The position numbers were made by a program, and so were the translations under genes. DNA of 12,530 bases from Gammaproteobacteria bacterium CG22_combo_CG10-13_8_21_14_all_40_8 (GTDB taxonomy: Bacteria > Pseudomonadota > Gammaproteobacteria > Enterobacterales > GCA-002770795): contig PCTP01000243.1 of assembly GCA_002770795.1 (NCBI GenBank), forward strand, positions 15,198 to 27,727, read 5' to 3'. The notes under the pieces are model-generated. The model was given only the letters and a program-made list of their open reading frames with translations, had not been told where the DNA came from and did not search any database. This document shows, in pieces, positions 1-7,423 of this stretch (its first letter is position 1; each line of letters starts with the position of its first letter).

Positions 1-26
1 ATAAGTGTGATCTTGCCCGGTTCCAT
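1..26 (-). CDS. 5' end of an unidentified gene downstream of recJ (runs off window)
   Basis: An ATG at 26-24 on the minus strand is preceded by AGGAG at 37-33 with a 6-nt spacer, a near-ideal ribosome binding site. The visible codons read MEPGKITL and stay open to the window edge. The gene lies 51 bp downstream of the recJ stop in the same direction, so it may belong to the same transcript. In E. coli, recJ is followed by prfB, but these residues do not look like the start of PrfB. Eight residues are too few to assign a family. The strong RBS is the main reason to believe the gene exists. Confidence 0.5.
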
Positions 27-77
27 CAGGGACTCCTATTCAATTTACCAACGATTTCGAAAAACCATGTTGAAAAA

Positions 78-1820
78 CTAAGCCAAAATTTCAATATACT
101 GGATCATTAACTGTAGGCTTTTCTCGCCTCGAAATTCATTCACCTCGGGTCGATATACCACTCGAACTTTTTGCACAGTATTTGACCAAATTAATGGATC
201 AATATTAAAGGCAATCGCATCAACCGCCATTCCAGAGTCTGTTTGCAAAATAAGTTTCACATGTTTAGCTCCCACGATTTTTTGTGTAGCCACTTTAAAT
301 TCACCATCAAAACTAGGCTCAGGAAAACCTTGCCCCCAAGGGCCTGCCATTTTAAGGATCTCTGCAGTCTCTAAACTCAACCATTTTGAGTCTAGCTGAC
401 CATCTGACAATAGTTTATGGTTAAATAAACGTCCCCCCAATTGAATGTTAATCGCCTTTTTTAAAGCAGACTCAAATTCCTTTAAATAACGATTATCAAG
501 ACTCAATCCTGCAGCCATAGCATGACCGCCAAACTTGGTAATAATATGAGGATATTGACTATCGATCCAAGCAAGCGCATCTCTAATATGAATACCTGAT
601 ACAGAGCGACCAGATCCTTTGATTTTAGTACAATTAGGGTTGTTGTCATCTTCTTTGGCAAAAGCAAAAACAGGACGATGAAAATGTTCTTTGATTCTTG
701 ATGCCACAAGACCGACCACACCTTGATGCCACTGAGGGTTATATAAACAGAAGGCTTCTGGAGTTTCTTCACTCGTTAAAGAGCTTAATAATTCTTGGAC
801 TTGTGCTAAAGCTTCCTGTTGCATCGCGCCTTCAATCTCACGGCGTGTTAGATTAAGCTGATCGAGCTCAATGGCAAGGGTTCTAGCTTGATACTCATCT
901 TTTGCTAACAGGCATTGAATACCCACCGACATATCATCTAATCGTCCAGCAGCATTGAGTCTAGGGCCTATGGCAAACCCTATATCACTGGGGGTAATTT
1001 GATAAATATTTTTCTTCGCCACTTCTAATAAAGTTTTGATGCCTACTCTGCAATATCCTTTCCTGATTCTTTTTAGACCTTGCTCAACTAAACGGCGATT
1101 ATTAACATCCAACGTCACCATGTCAGCAACAGTCCCTACGGCGACAAGATCTAACCAATTGGCCATATTTGGAATCGGCCGTTGATTGATTTCAAACCAG
1201 TTTTCCTGAATGAGTTTTGCGCGCAAAGCCAATAACAAGTAGAAAGCCACGCCAACACCCGCCATATTTTTGCTTGGAAACAAGTCTCCAACTAAATTTG
1301 GGTTTACAATCGCTGCAGCATTAGGCAATTCATCAGGGGGTAAATGATGATCCGTCACAATCACTTGAATGCCTAAAGCATTGGCCCTTTCAACACCAGC
1401 TTGATTGGCAATTCCATTATCCACAGTAACAATTAATGCCGGGTTGGTTTGGGCAGCGACTTCAACAATCTCAGGAGATAGTCCATATCCAAAGTCAAAG
1501 CGATTAGGCACTAAATAATCTAAGTTTTCATGCCCAAAGGCTTGTAACACCTCTATCATTAAGGCGGTACTGGTTGCCCCATCTGTATCAAAATCCCCCA
1601 CAATAACAATCCGTTTTTTTTCTTTGAGGCATGAATAAAGAATATGAGCAGCCATTTCAATATTACTGAGTGAACTGTAAGGCAATAACCTCTCTAATCC
1701 CATATCTAGATCATCACAACAGACAATACCTCGATTAGCATAAAGCTGATGCAATAATGCATGACCGTCCCAATCAAACAAATTTTGTGGTGTTTCACGA
1801 CGACATATAGTTGGATTCAT
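78..1820 (-). CDS. recJ: Single-stranded-DNA-specific 5'-3' exonuclease RecJ
   Basis: RecJ degrades single-stranded DNA 5' to 3' in RecF-pathway recombination, mismatch repair and fork processing, using two metal ions in the cytoplasm. The 580-residue product is full length (E. coli RecJ is 577). The DHH phosphoesterase motifs are in order: DFDTDG at 76-81, VDNG around 133-136, TDHH at 156-159 and VGTVAD at 228-233. The RecJ signature GPRLNAAGRL follows at 285-294, and the DHHA1 nucleic-acid-binding motif GGHAMAAG at 431-438. All expected metal ligands are present, so it should be active. The ATG at 1820 has AAGGG upstream with an 8-nt spacer. It starts 40 bp after the RpfE-like gene in the same direction, which suggests cotranscription. 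Identification is secure. Confidence 0.97.
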   Translation of the reverse strand: MNPTICRRETPQNLFDWDGHALLHQLYANRGIVCCDDLDMGLERLLPYSSLSNIEMAAHILYSCLKEKKRIVIVGDFDTDGATSTALMIEVLQAFGHENLDYLVPNRFDFGYGLSPEIVEVAAQTNPALIVTVDNGIANQAGVERANALGIQVIVTDHHLPPDELPNAAAIVNPNLVGDLFPSKNMAGVGVAFYLLLALRAKLIQENWFEINQRPIPNMANWLDLVAVGTVADMVTLDVNNRRLVEQGLKRIRKGYCRVGIKTLLEVAKKNIYQITPSDIGFAIGPRLNAAGRLDDMSVGIQCLLAKDEYQARTLAIELDQLNLTRREIEGAMQQEALAQVQELLSSLTSEETPEAFCLYNPQWHQGVVGLVASRIKEHFHRPVFAFAKEDDNNPNCTKIKGSGRSVSGIHIRDALAWIDSQYPHIITKFGGHAMAAGLSLDNRYLKEFESALKKAINIQLGGRLFNHKLLSDGQLDSKWLSLETAEILKMAGPWGQGFPEPSFDGEFKVATQKIVGAKHVKLILQTDSGMAVDAIAFNIDPLIWSNTVQKVRVVYRPEVNEFRGEKSLQLMIQYIEILA

Positions 1821-1860
1821 TCATTTTACCCTTATTTATTTTTACCTATATCACAAAAAA

Positions 1861-2895
1861 TCAATGACAAAATTTTTCAAGGGGCTTATTTTTCCGCCAA
1901 AAGCGTCTTAAGTGTTTTGCTCTCAATTCATAAATATAGTCATTCCCTAAATCCAATGCTAATTGCTTAACTTGACCGGCTTTCAATGCCTCAAGCATGG
2001 GAGCAAGCCAAGATTTTTGCCATGTTTGAAGGTAATTCTGCCATGCTGTAACTAATCCTTGTCTCCTCAACCATAGAAGCTCTAAGTCAACAATTTGCAA
2101 ACATTGAATGTTTTGATCTTTGAATGATTCTAACTGCATAAGCTGATAGCAATCAGGTAATTTTTCATGGGATATTTGTAACCTTTTAGCAGCGCCCAAT
2201 AATAAATGAGAAGAGCTCACTAAATACTGAGCTTGAATGTTAGGCAGGCAGGCGTTGGGATTTCCCCATAAAAACAGACTGTTAAACGGAGACTCTTGAT
2301 TTCTATCCATGGCTTGTATTGAATGTAGCCACATTTGAATTTCCGTAATAATTTTCTTCCAATAATTGGCATCATTCCCTTTTGGAAAACAGTGTAATTG
2401 ATCTTTGCCAAGAGCTTGTAATGGTGAGATAAATTCCACTTGAGGATGATTCGAGCAAAACAAATAACCTTCATAAGGTTCCAGGTAACTTAATTGAATC
2501 GTTTCAGCAAAAATTTGATTAAATTTTTGCTGAAACGATGTCATATTTAAGGTACGGGGAAGTTGCCGATTTCCCAACAAATGCACAGCAAGCGTTTGAG
2601 CCTGATGGATCATCGGATCAGCTCTTAACCAAAAGCCGTTTTTCTCATGATGCTCATCATGAGTCGACCTTAAATCCAGATACTCCGTCCCCCATTTTGC
2701 ATCACAATTGCCCGAAATTTCATGATCAGCAAGAGAATAGTAGCTTGAGTAATTGCGTGGGATCTGATCTGCCTTGGAAAGAACCACAGACAATGTGGGA
2801 AGATCTAAAATGGTAATTGGATGTTGATAGTCCTCAGCATGCATTGCAGACAACAATCCAGGAAGCTCTAAATATAATGTATCAATATAAGACAT
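1861..2895 (-). CDS. RpfE-like / COG4255 protein of unknown function
   Basis: This 344-residue protein resembles the COG4255 family, often labelled cofactor-independent phosphoglycerate mutase-like or RpfE. In Xanthomonas the rpfE gene lies next to recJ, as here. Family-like blocks I recognise are WLRADP at 89-94, EIQMWLHS at 185-192 and NSLFLWG at 205-211, separated by poorly conserved stretches. No signal peptide or membrane segment is evident, so it is probably cytoplasmic. No biochemical activity can be assigned from the sequence, and the mutase label should not be read as a demonstrated function. The start at 2895 has no good Shine-Dalgarno. The gene is divergent from the Mth938-like gene (96-bp gap) and sits 40 bp upstream of recJ. 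Codons 119-133 contain a perfect 19-bp inverted repeat, described separately. The frame is intact through it. Confidence 0.75.
   Translation of the reverse strand: MSYIDTLYLELPGLLSAMHAEDYQHPITILDLPTLSVVLSKADQIPRNYSSYYSLADHEISGNCDAKWGTEYLDLRSTHDEHHEKNGFWLRADPMIHQAQTLAVHLLGNRQLPRTLNMTSFQQKFNQIFAETIQLSYLEPYEGYLFCSNHPQVEFISPLQALGKDQLHCFPKGNDANYWKKIITEIQMWLHSIQAMDRNQESPFNSLFLWGNPNACLPNIQAQYLVSSSHLLLGAAKRLQISHEKLPDCYQLMQLESFKDQNIQCLQIVDLELLWLRRQGLVTAWQNYLQTWQKSWLAPMLEALKAGQVKQLALDLGNDYIYELRAKHLRRFWRKNKPLEKFCH
2498..2539. repeat. Perfect 19-bp inverted repeat inside the RpfE-like gene
   Basis: The left arm ATCGTTTCAGCAAAAATTT (2498-2516) is the exact reverse complement of the right arm at 2521-2539. 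The arms are separated by the tetranucleotide GATT. The pairing stops at both outer ends. The repeat lies wholly in coding sequence (residues about 119-133 of the RpfE-like protein), and the frame stays open across it. In mRNA it would form a long stem with a 4-nt loop. Such a perfect match is very unlikely by chance in a window of this size. Confidence 0.9.
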
Positions 2896-2991
2896 AGGTT
2901 TTGTAAATCACTTGGTTTTCACCTGTTTTCAAAAAAATTTGTTAAACTAAGCACCTATCATTTTAAGTGCGTCTATTTAAGGTATTTGTCT

Positions 2992-3360
2992 ATGTTATTT
3001 AATGAAGATCCTAATCATGCCCGTTTCCAAATTCGCTCTTACGGACATGGTGAAATAAAAATCAATGAGTTAGTCTACACTACCCCTATCGTCGTCACCC
3101 CAGAACAAATAGTGACCGATATATTGCCATCATCTATCGCGGAGCTCAATTCAACACATTTTGAGGCGATTCAACAACTCAATCAAGAAATTTATCTCAT
3201 AGGGACAGGTGAAACACAAATGCTGATGCCAAAAGATTGGATGATAATGTGCGCTAAATTAAACTTAACGCTAGATGTTATGAAAACTCAAGCGGCTTGT
3301 AGAACCTACAGGGTACTCTCAAGTGAAGGACGACCCGTTGCAGCCGTCCTGTTTCCTTAA
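2992..3360 (+). CDS. Mth938/Xcc1710-like domain protein (COG3737)
   Basis: This is a small 122-residue protein of the Mth938-like (DUF498, Xcc1710-like) family, which also contains the mitochondrial complex I assembly factor NDUFAF3. Bacterial members have no settled function. Family features are the LIGTGETQ stretch at 69-76, followed by a P/D-rich turn, and the C-terminal block ACRTYRVL at 102-109 leading into EGR.VAA. It has no membrane segment or signal peptide. I chose the ATG at 2992 over the in-frame TTG at 2986 because AAGG at 2979-2982 sits 9 nt from the ATG but only 3 nt from the TTG. It is the only plus-strand gene here, divergent from the RpfE-like gene and convergent with dsbC across 42 bp. 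An AGGACG/CGTCCT hairpin (3327-3350) just before its stop could help end transcription, but the T-run is poor. Confidence 0.85.
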   Translation: MLFNEDPNHARFQIRSYGHGEIKINELVYTTPIVVTPEQIVTDILPSSIAELNSTHFEAIQQLNQEIYLIGTGETQMLMPKDWMIMCAKLNLTLDVMKTQAACRTYRVLSSEGRPVAAVLFP

Positions 3361-3402
3361 GCTCGGTTCCTTGCTCTCTGTTTTTCATTCGCTTTGTCGT
3401 TA

Positions 3403-4176
3403 TTACAAACCTCTACGAGTTAATTCCGTCATTAACTGTGGAGGCGTCAAGTAACCAGGTAGCAAGTCACCATTCGATAAAATAATGGCTGGTGTACCAT
3501 GAATCCCAAATTTTGGTACCAAACCATAATGAGCTGCAATGGGGTTTTCACAAATTTTTTCAGGAAGATTAGCACCAGACATCACTGTGTCGAATGCACT
3601 TTTTTTATCCGTTGAACACCAAGCTGTTTCTAATTTTTTATAGGATGAAGTCCCCAAGCCAGCTCGAGGAAAACCCAAATAACGCACGGTGATCCCTAAA
3701 TTGTTCATTTCATCCACATGTTGATGTAACTTTCTACAATATCCACAATCCGCATCCACAAAAACATCAATACGGTGCTGTTCTTCTTTGGCAGGGAAAG
3801 TGACCAAATTTGAGTCTTTCATGGCAGCCAATATTTTGGCTCGCATTGGCGATCGTTGCTTATCTAACTCCGCTTTGCTCACCTCAGTGAGATTAACAAC
3901 CTTATCTTTAATAGCAATTAACTGTCCCGTAAAAAGATGATCTGCTGATCTTGATACGTAATAAATCTCTCCTTCAGCAACAATTTCAAACCAATCAGCC
4001 ATAGGCGCAGGCTGAATACTTTCAACTTTGAAACCTGATAATCGAGCTTCAACTTTCAATTTAATTGCCTCCATAGCCGCCTGATCAAATGCATCAGTCC
4101 CCTTTTCAGGTGCTGCAACTAATAGAGAACTAGTAAAAAGAGCGGCAAATGCCAGCATTTTAATAATATATTTCAA
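3403..4176 (-). CDS. dsbC: Periplasmic thiol:disulfide isomerase DsbC
   Basis: DsbC reshuffles wrong disulfides in periplasmic proteins as a V-shaped homodimer kept reduced by DsbD. From the TTG at 4176 the product is 257 residues. It opens with a signal peptide (MKYIIK, then a hydrophobic run to about A22), followed by an N-terminal dimerisation domain and a thioredoxin fold. The active site CGYC lies at 144-147, the second cysteine pair at 187 and 209, and the cis-proline in GTPAI at 229. The TTG is preferred because GGAGG at 4186-4182 is 5 nt upstream and the resulting N-terminus is a typical signal peptide. An in-frame TTG at 4188 lies at the SD itself, and the first ATG (4158) is 23 nt away from it. 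The gene follows xerD in the same direction, as in E. coli. Confidence 0.95.
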   Translation of the reverse strand: MKYIIKMLAFAALFTSSLLVAAPEKGTDAFDQAAMEAIKLKVEARLSGFKVESIQPAPMADWFEIVAEGEIYYVSRSADHLFTGQLIAIKDKVVNLTEVSKAELDKQRSPMRAKILAAMKDSNLVTFPAKEEQHRIDVFVDADCGYCRKLHQHVDEMNNLGITVRYLGFPRAGLGTSSYKKLETAWCSTDKKSAFDTVMSGANLPEKICENPIAAHYGLVPKFGIHGTPAIILSNGDLLPGYLTPPQLMTELTRRGL

Positions 4177-4190
4177 AACAACCTCCAAAT

Positions 4191-4213
4191 GAATGAAATG
4201 AATTATTTCATTC
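4191..4213. repeat. 9-bp inverted repeat just upstream of the dsbC ribosome binding site
   Basis: GAATGAAAT (4191-4199) and ATTTCATTC (4205-4213) pair perfectly around a 5-nt loop. The hairpin sits in the 74-bp xerD-dsbC gap and ends 4 nt before the GGAGG of dsbC. It lacks a U-run, so it is not an intrinsic terminator. It could modulate dsbC translation or mRNA stability, or be chance in AT-rich DNA. Confidence 0.4.
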
Positions 4214-4250
4214 GTCTACGCATAACATAAATAGCTACAATCAGATGACA

Positions 4251-5129
4251 TCAACCTCTTGGATGATGCAAATGGTGAATTTGTTTCAATCTTTCCTTCG
4301 CCACAGCAGTATATATTTGTGTGGTCGATAAATCACTATGTCCCAACAATAATTGCAAACTTCTAAGATCAGCGCCATGATTCAACAAATGGGTTGCAAA
4401 AGCATGGCGTAAACTATGTGGAGTAACAGGGGCAAAAATCCCGGCTTGATTGGCATAGAAGCGAATTCGATACCAAAAAGCTTGTCTAGTCATCCCTTGT
4501 CCTCGACGATTTAAGAACACTGAATCACTGCTGGGTCGGGACTGCATTGCAGGTCTAGCATCATTCAAATAGACCAAAATAGCATTTTGAGCCATTTCGC
4601 CCATAGGAATCAATCTTTCTTTATTCCCTTTACCAATAATCTGCACCAAACCTCGCCTAATATCCATTTGGCTCAATTCTAGGCCAATAAGTTCCGATAC
4701 CCTTAAACCACTGGCATAACAAAGCTCTAGCATCGCTCTGTCTCTCAAGCCAATTTCTGTTTCTAGATCTGGCTGTGCGAGTAATTTTTCAATTTGCTTT
4801 TCTGATAATGCATAAGGAATATAGCGTCCCAATTTAATATTTTCGAGATTTAAGGTGGGATCTGTATCTGTTAAACGCTCCCTAAGTGCAAATCCATAAT
4901 AGCTTTTAATGGCAGATAACCATCGGGCGCGAGTTCTTGTGCTCGTTGTTTTAGCTCGTTTTGCTAAAGCATCAGCGAGATCGGACTCCGTTGCTTGATT
5001 TAAGGTTTTATGATTCGACTGTAAATAATGTTCAAGCCAAGAAAGATCGGTTCGATAAGCTTGCAAGGTATTATCACTCAATCCTTTCTCTAACCAAAGT
5101 TTATCCAAAAATAATTGGATCATAAGCAT
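4251..5129 (-). CDS. xerD: Site-specific tyrosine recombinase XerD
   Basis: With XerC, XerD resolves chromosome dimers at the dif site under control of FtsK. Its length of 292 residues is close to E. coli XerD (298). The N-terminal SAM-like core-binding domain (WLEKGLSDNTLQAYR, 12-26) precedes the catalytic domain. All six catalytic positions are seen: R143 in GLRVSEL, K167 in GKGNK, H238 and R241 in PHSLRH, H264 in LLGH and Y273 in QIY. The C-terminus ends HHPRG, matching the XerD rather than the XerC ending. Two starts are possible, ATG at 5129 and ATG at 5123. The second overlaps the ogt stop as ATGA, and either would couple its translation to ogt. dsbC lies 74 bp downstream. Confidence 0.96.
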   Translation of the reverse strand: MLMIQLFLDKLWLEKGLSDNTLQAYRTDLSWLEHYLQSNHKTLNQATESDLADALAKRAKTTSTRTRARWLSAIKSYYGFALRERLTDTDPTLNLENIKLGRYIPYALSEKQIEKLLAQPDLETEIGLRDRAMLELCYASGLRVSELIGLELSQMDIRRGLVQIIGKGNKERLIPMGEMAQNAILVYLNDARPAMQSRPSSDSVFLNRRGQGMTRQAFWYRIRFYANQAGIFAPVTPHSLRHAFATHLLNHGADLRSLQLLLGHSDLSTTQIYTAVAKERLKQIHHLHHPRG

Positions 5130-5584
5130 TCAAGATTCAATAGGTACAATTTACGTTCGATTTGATGCCCAGCCGTGGCACCAGAAAAGCCACCTATCCC
5201 CTTTTTAGCCACCACACGATGGCAAGGAATTAACAAAGGGAGAGGATTTTTGCGACAAGCATTGCCCACTGCGCGTGCTGAGGAATTCAATGCCATAGCC
5301 ACTTCGCCATAATTTTTTGTGGTTCCATATGGAATTGTTAATAGATACGCCCAAACCTTTTTCTGAAAATCAGTACCCTGTGCCTGAAAGGCCAAATTGA
5401 ATTTTGTTAACTGACCTAGAAAGTATTGATCTAATTGCGCCTTAATTTGTGTGAATAAAGCCTGTGGTTCATGAGTAGACATATCAGTATCCACATCAAA
5501 TTCAATCTGCGTAATTTTATTTTGTTCAATATAAAAACCTAATTGACCAATTGGTGAATCGATAATTAAATCCGGCATTAACAT
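5120..5584 (-). CDS. ogt: Methylated-DNA--[protein]-cysteine S-methyltransferase
   Basis: This suicide repair protein transfers the alkyl group from O6-alkylguanine or O4-alkylthymine to its own cysteine. From the ATG at 5584 it is 154 residues, a compact Ogt/MGMT. The catalytic block PCHRV is at 120-124 with acceptor C121. The helix-turn-helix carries the arginine finger in SARAVGNACRKNP, and the SGATAG-type loop follows. No Ada N-terminal zinc domain is present. A longer form from GTG at 5623 (167 residues, AGGG 6 nt upstream) is possible. I prefer the ATG because GAG sits 6 nt upstream and family members usually begin just before the ..SPIGQL strand. Its stop overlaps the xerD start. I infer constitutive rather than Ada-controlled expression from the absence of ada nearby. 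Confidence 0.9.
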   Translation of the reverse strand: MLMPDLIIDSPIGQLGFYIEQNKITQIEFDVDTDMSTHEPQALFTQIKAQLDQYFLGQLTKFNLAFQAQGTDFQKKVWAYLLTIPYGTTKNYGEVAMALNSSARAVGNACRKNPLPLLIPCHRVVAKKGIGGFSGATAGHQIERKLYLLNLECL

Positions 5585-5652
5585 GGGTTTCTCTTTGATT
5601 TTCTCATCATGATAATGACACACAACTAACCCTATTGGAATGTAATTCTACC

Positions 5653-5672
5653 CAGTATTATCAAGAATACTG
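5653..5672. terminator. Hairpin between the permease gene and ogt, weak terminator candidate
   Basis: CAGTATT (5653-5659) pairs with AATACTG (5666-5672) around a 6-nt loop, 12 nt past the permease stop on the minus strand. No U-run follows on that strand, so intrinsic termination would be inefficient. It may mark the end of the cys operon or only attenuate read-through into ogt-xerD-dsbC. Confidence 0.3.
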
Positions 5673-5683
5673 CTAGGAGATTG

Positions 5684-7408
5684 CTAAAAAGGGAAAAAAT
5701 GAGGTAATAAAAATATAACCGTCAAACCATAAAAAACGGAAATAACCCAGCCGACTTTAGCAAAATCTTTTTTATGGTATTGACCTAAGTTAAAAACCAT
5801 TAAATTGGTCTGATAACCGTACGGGCTGATAAAGCTGGCACTGGCTCCCATGGCAACCGCCATGGCAAAGGGTTTTACATCCACTTGAAAGGTCTCAGAA
5901 AAAATAATGGCTAGAGGAAAAATCAAGGCAGCAGCGGCGTTATTAGTCATTAATTCAGTTAAGATCAATGTCGCTATATATAAAACGACTAAGGCTTGAA
6001 AAGGTGTGTTAATCACATGACTGCTTTTAACAATATCAACCACATGAGTTAAAACGCCACTCTGTTCTAGCATACTAGCAAGGGACAATGCACTGGTGAT
6101 AATAATCCAAAGTTGAAAGGGGATTCTTTGGGATAGTTCATATCCGTTGGTCATTTTAGTCAATAACAATAGTGCCAAAAAATAAAACAGTCCTTGTAAT
6201 AAAGGAACAACATTCAAGGCTGAGAATAAAATAACGGCAACAAATCCCATAAAAACAAAGAGTGACTGTTTTTCATTTAATAGTTTATGCACAGGGATGT
6301 CACTGACAACATAAAAGTTTTTTTCTAAATTGTTTCGAGTATAAAAATCTTGACCTACAGCCAAGATCAAACTATCTCCTTCACGAATTTTTATATCCCC
6401 TATTTTTCCAGACAACTCTTCTCCATCTCGGCGAACACCAACGATTGCCGCATCAAACTTTGCTCGAAAACCAGATTTTCTAACCAATTTATCGATAAGT
6501 GATGAACGACTAGAGATCATCACTTCTACCAAGTTTGAATCTAAAAGTCCATCGTCTGACGCATAAAGTTCTAATCCATCAAACTGTTGTAATTGGTTAA
6601 TAGCAGAAACGTCTCCAGAAAAAATCAGTCGATCATTTCCCTCAATTTTCTCATAAGGTGAAACTGGGCTAATTAACTTACTCTGACGAATAATTTCGAC
6701 AAGAAAAAGTGAATCCAAATGTCTTAAGCCATTTTCACTGACAGTTCTTCCGATTAGCTTAGAGTTTGCGTTCGCCGAAGTTTCAATGAAATAAGCTTTA
6801 GTCTGTCCTTTTTGGGGACTGATTTCAGGTAACCAAGGCAATAAAAAATACAGCACCACTAAACAAACAAAAGTCACCGATACCCCAAGGGGTAGGAAAT
6901 CCAAAAATGCCAAACTCAAGTTGGTTTCTTTTTCTAAAAAGCCATTGACGATTAAATTTGTAGATGTACCTATCAACGTCGTCGTACCACCCAGAATGGC
7001 GGCATAAGATAAAGGAATAAGCAATTTTGCAGGAGAGATTTTACGATTGTTTTGTACAATACTCATTAGGGTTGAAACCACTGCCGTATTGTTTAAAAAA
7101 GCAGAAAAAAATGCAGTTACAGACACTAGACGCCAGTAAGTTCTGGTTAAAGAGGGGGAAATAATATGTTTTTTTACATGATTGATAAGTGTGGTTTTTT
7201 CAAGTACGGAGGTACAAAAAAATAATAATATTAAAATCATTAAACTAGAGTTAGTTGCGCTCGATTGTAGCTGTTCAATGGATAGGCTTCCCATCGCAAC
7301 CCCCATGAATACTGCGAAAGAAAAAATTTCAACCGCTTTAAACCGAGTAAAGATTAACGCAAAAATAGTGCCTAAAAAAATCAATAACACTAACAGCATA
7401 TCTATCAT
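5684..7408 (-). CDS. SLC13-family permease with two RCK_C domains, probable sulfate transporter
   Basis: This 574-residue inner-membrane protein has the DASS/SLC13 architecture seen in Sac1-type sulfate transporters. About five hydrophobic segments precede residue 195. Two soluble RCK_C (TrkA-C-like) domains follow at roughly 205-275 and 292-352, and then further membrane segments to the C-terminus. Family motifs are FLNNTAVV around 104-111, GTSTNLIVNG at 147-156, MTNNAAAAL at 487-495 and SPYGYQTNLM at 528-537; the paired N and T residues of the substrate and sodium sites are present. Substrate cannot be read from the sequence. Sulfate is inferred because the gene starts 15 bp after cysN and closes the sulfate activation operon. 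The SD before ATG 7408 is poor, suggesting coupling to cysN translation; a second in-frame ATG is at 7399. Confidence 0.88.
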   Translation of the reverse strand: MIDMLLVLLIFLGTIFALIFTRFKAVEIFSFAVFMGVAMGSLSIEQLQSSATNSSLMILILLFFCTSVLEKTTLINHVKKHIISPSLTRTYWRLVSVTAFFSAFLNNTAVVSTLMSIVQNNRKISPAKLLIPLSYAAILGGTTTLIGTSTNLIVNGFLEKETNLSLAFLDFLPLGVSVTFVCLVVLYFLLPWLPEISPQKGQTKAYFIETSANANSKLIGRTVSENGLRHLDSLFLVEIIRQSKLISPVSPYEKIEGNDRLIFSGDVSAINQLQQFDGLELYASDDGLLDSNLVEVMISSRSSLIDKLVRKSGFRAKFDAAIVGVRRDGEELSGKIGDIKIREGDSLILAVGQDFYTRNNLEKNFYVVSDIPVHKLLNEKQSLFVFMGFVAVILFSALNVVPLLQGLFYFLALLLLTKMTNGYELSQRIPFQLWIIITSALSLASMLEQSGVLTHVVDIVKSSHVINTPFQALVVLYIATLILTELMTNNAAAALIFPLAIIFSETFQVDVKPFAMAVAMGASASFISPYGYQTNLMVFNLGQYHKKDFAKVGWVISVFYGLTVIFLLPHFFPF

Positions 7409-7423
7409 GGAATAAACTGCAAT

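Noticed and set aside
2538..2816. Plus-strand ORF opposite the RpfE-like gene
   Set aside because: Low-complexity shadow of the coding frame on the other strand, with no family resemblance. It begins at the inverted repeat only by coincidence.
2912..2948. Sigma70 promoter for the Mth938-like gene
   Set aside because: TAAACT at 2943-2948 is plausible as a -10, but candidate -35 boxes lie 19-20 bp away or match poorly.
2986..2991. TTG at 2986 as the start of the Mth938-like gene
   Set aside because: AAGG is only 3 nt before it, while the ATG at 2992 has a 9-nt spacer.
3327..3350. AGGACG/CGTCCT hairpin as a strong terminator of the Mth938-like gene
   Set aside because: The stem is 6 bp with a 12-nt loop and lies before the stop codon. 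The following T-rich stretch is interrupted.
7182..7415. Plus-strand ORF opposite the permease N-terminus
   Set aside because: It is antisense to a well-supported membrane protein, has no recognisable domain and no ribosome binding site.
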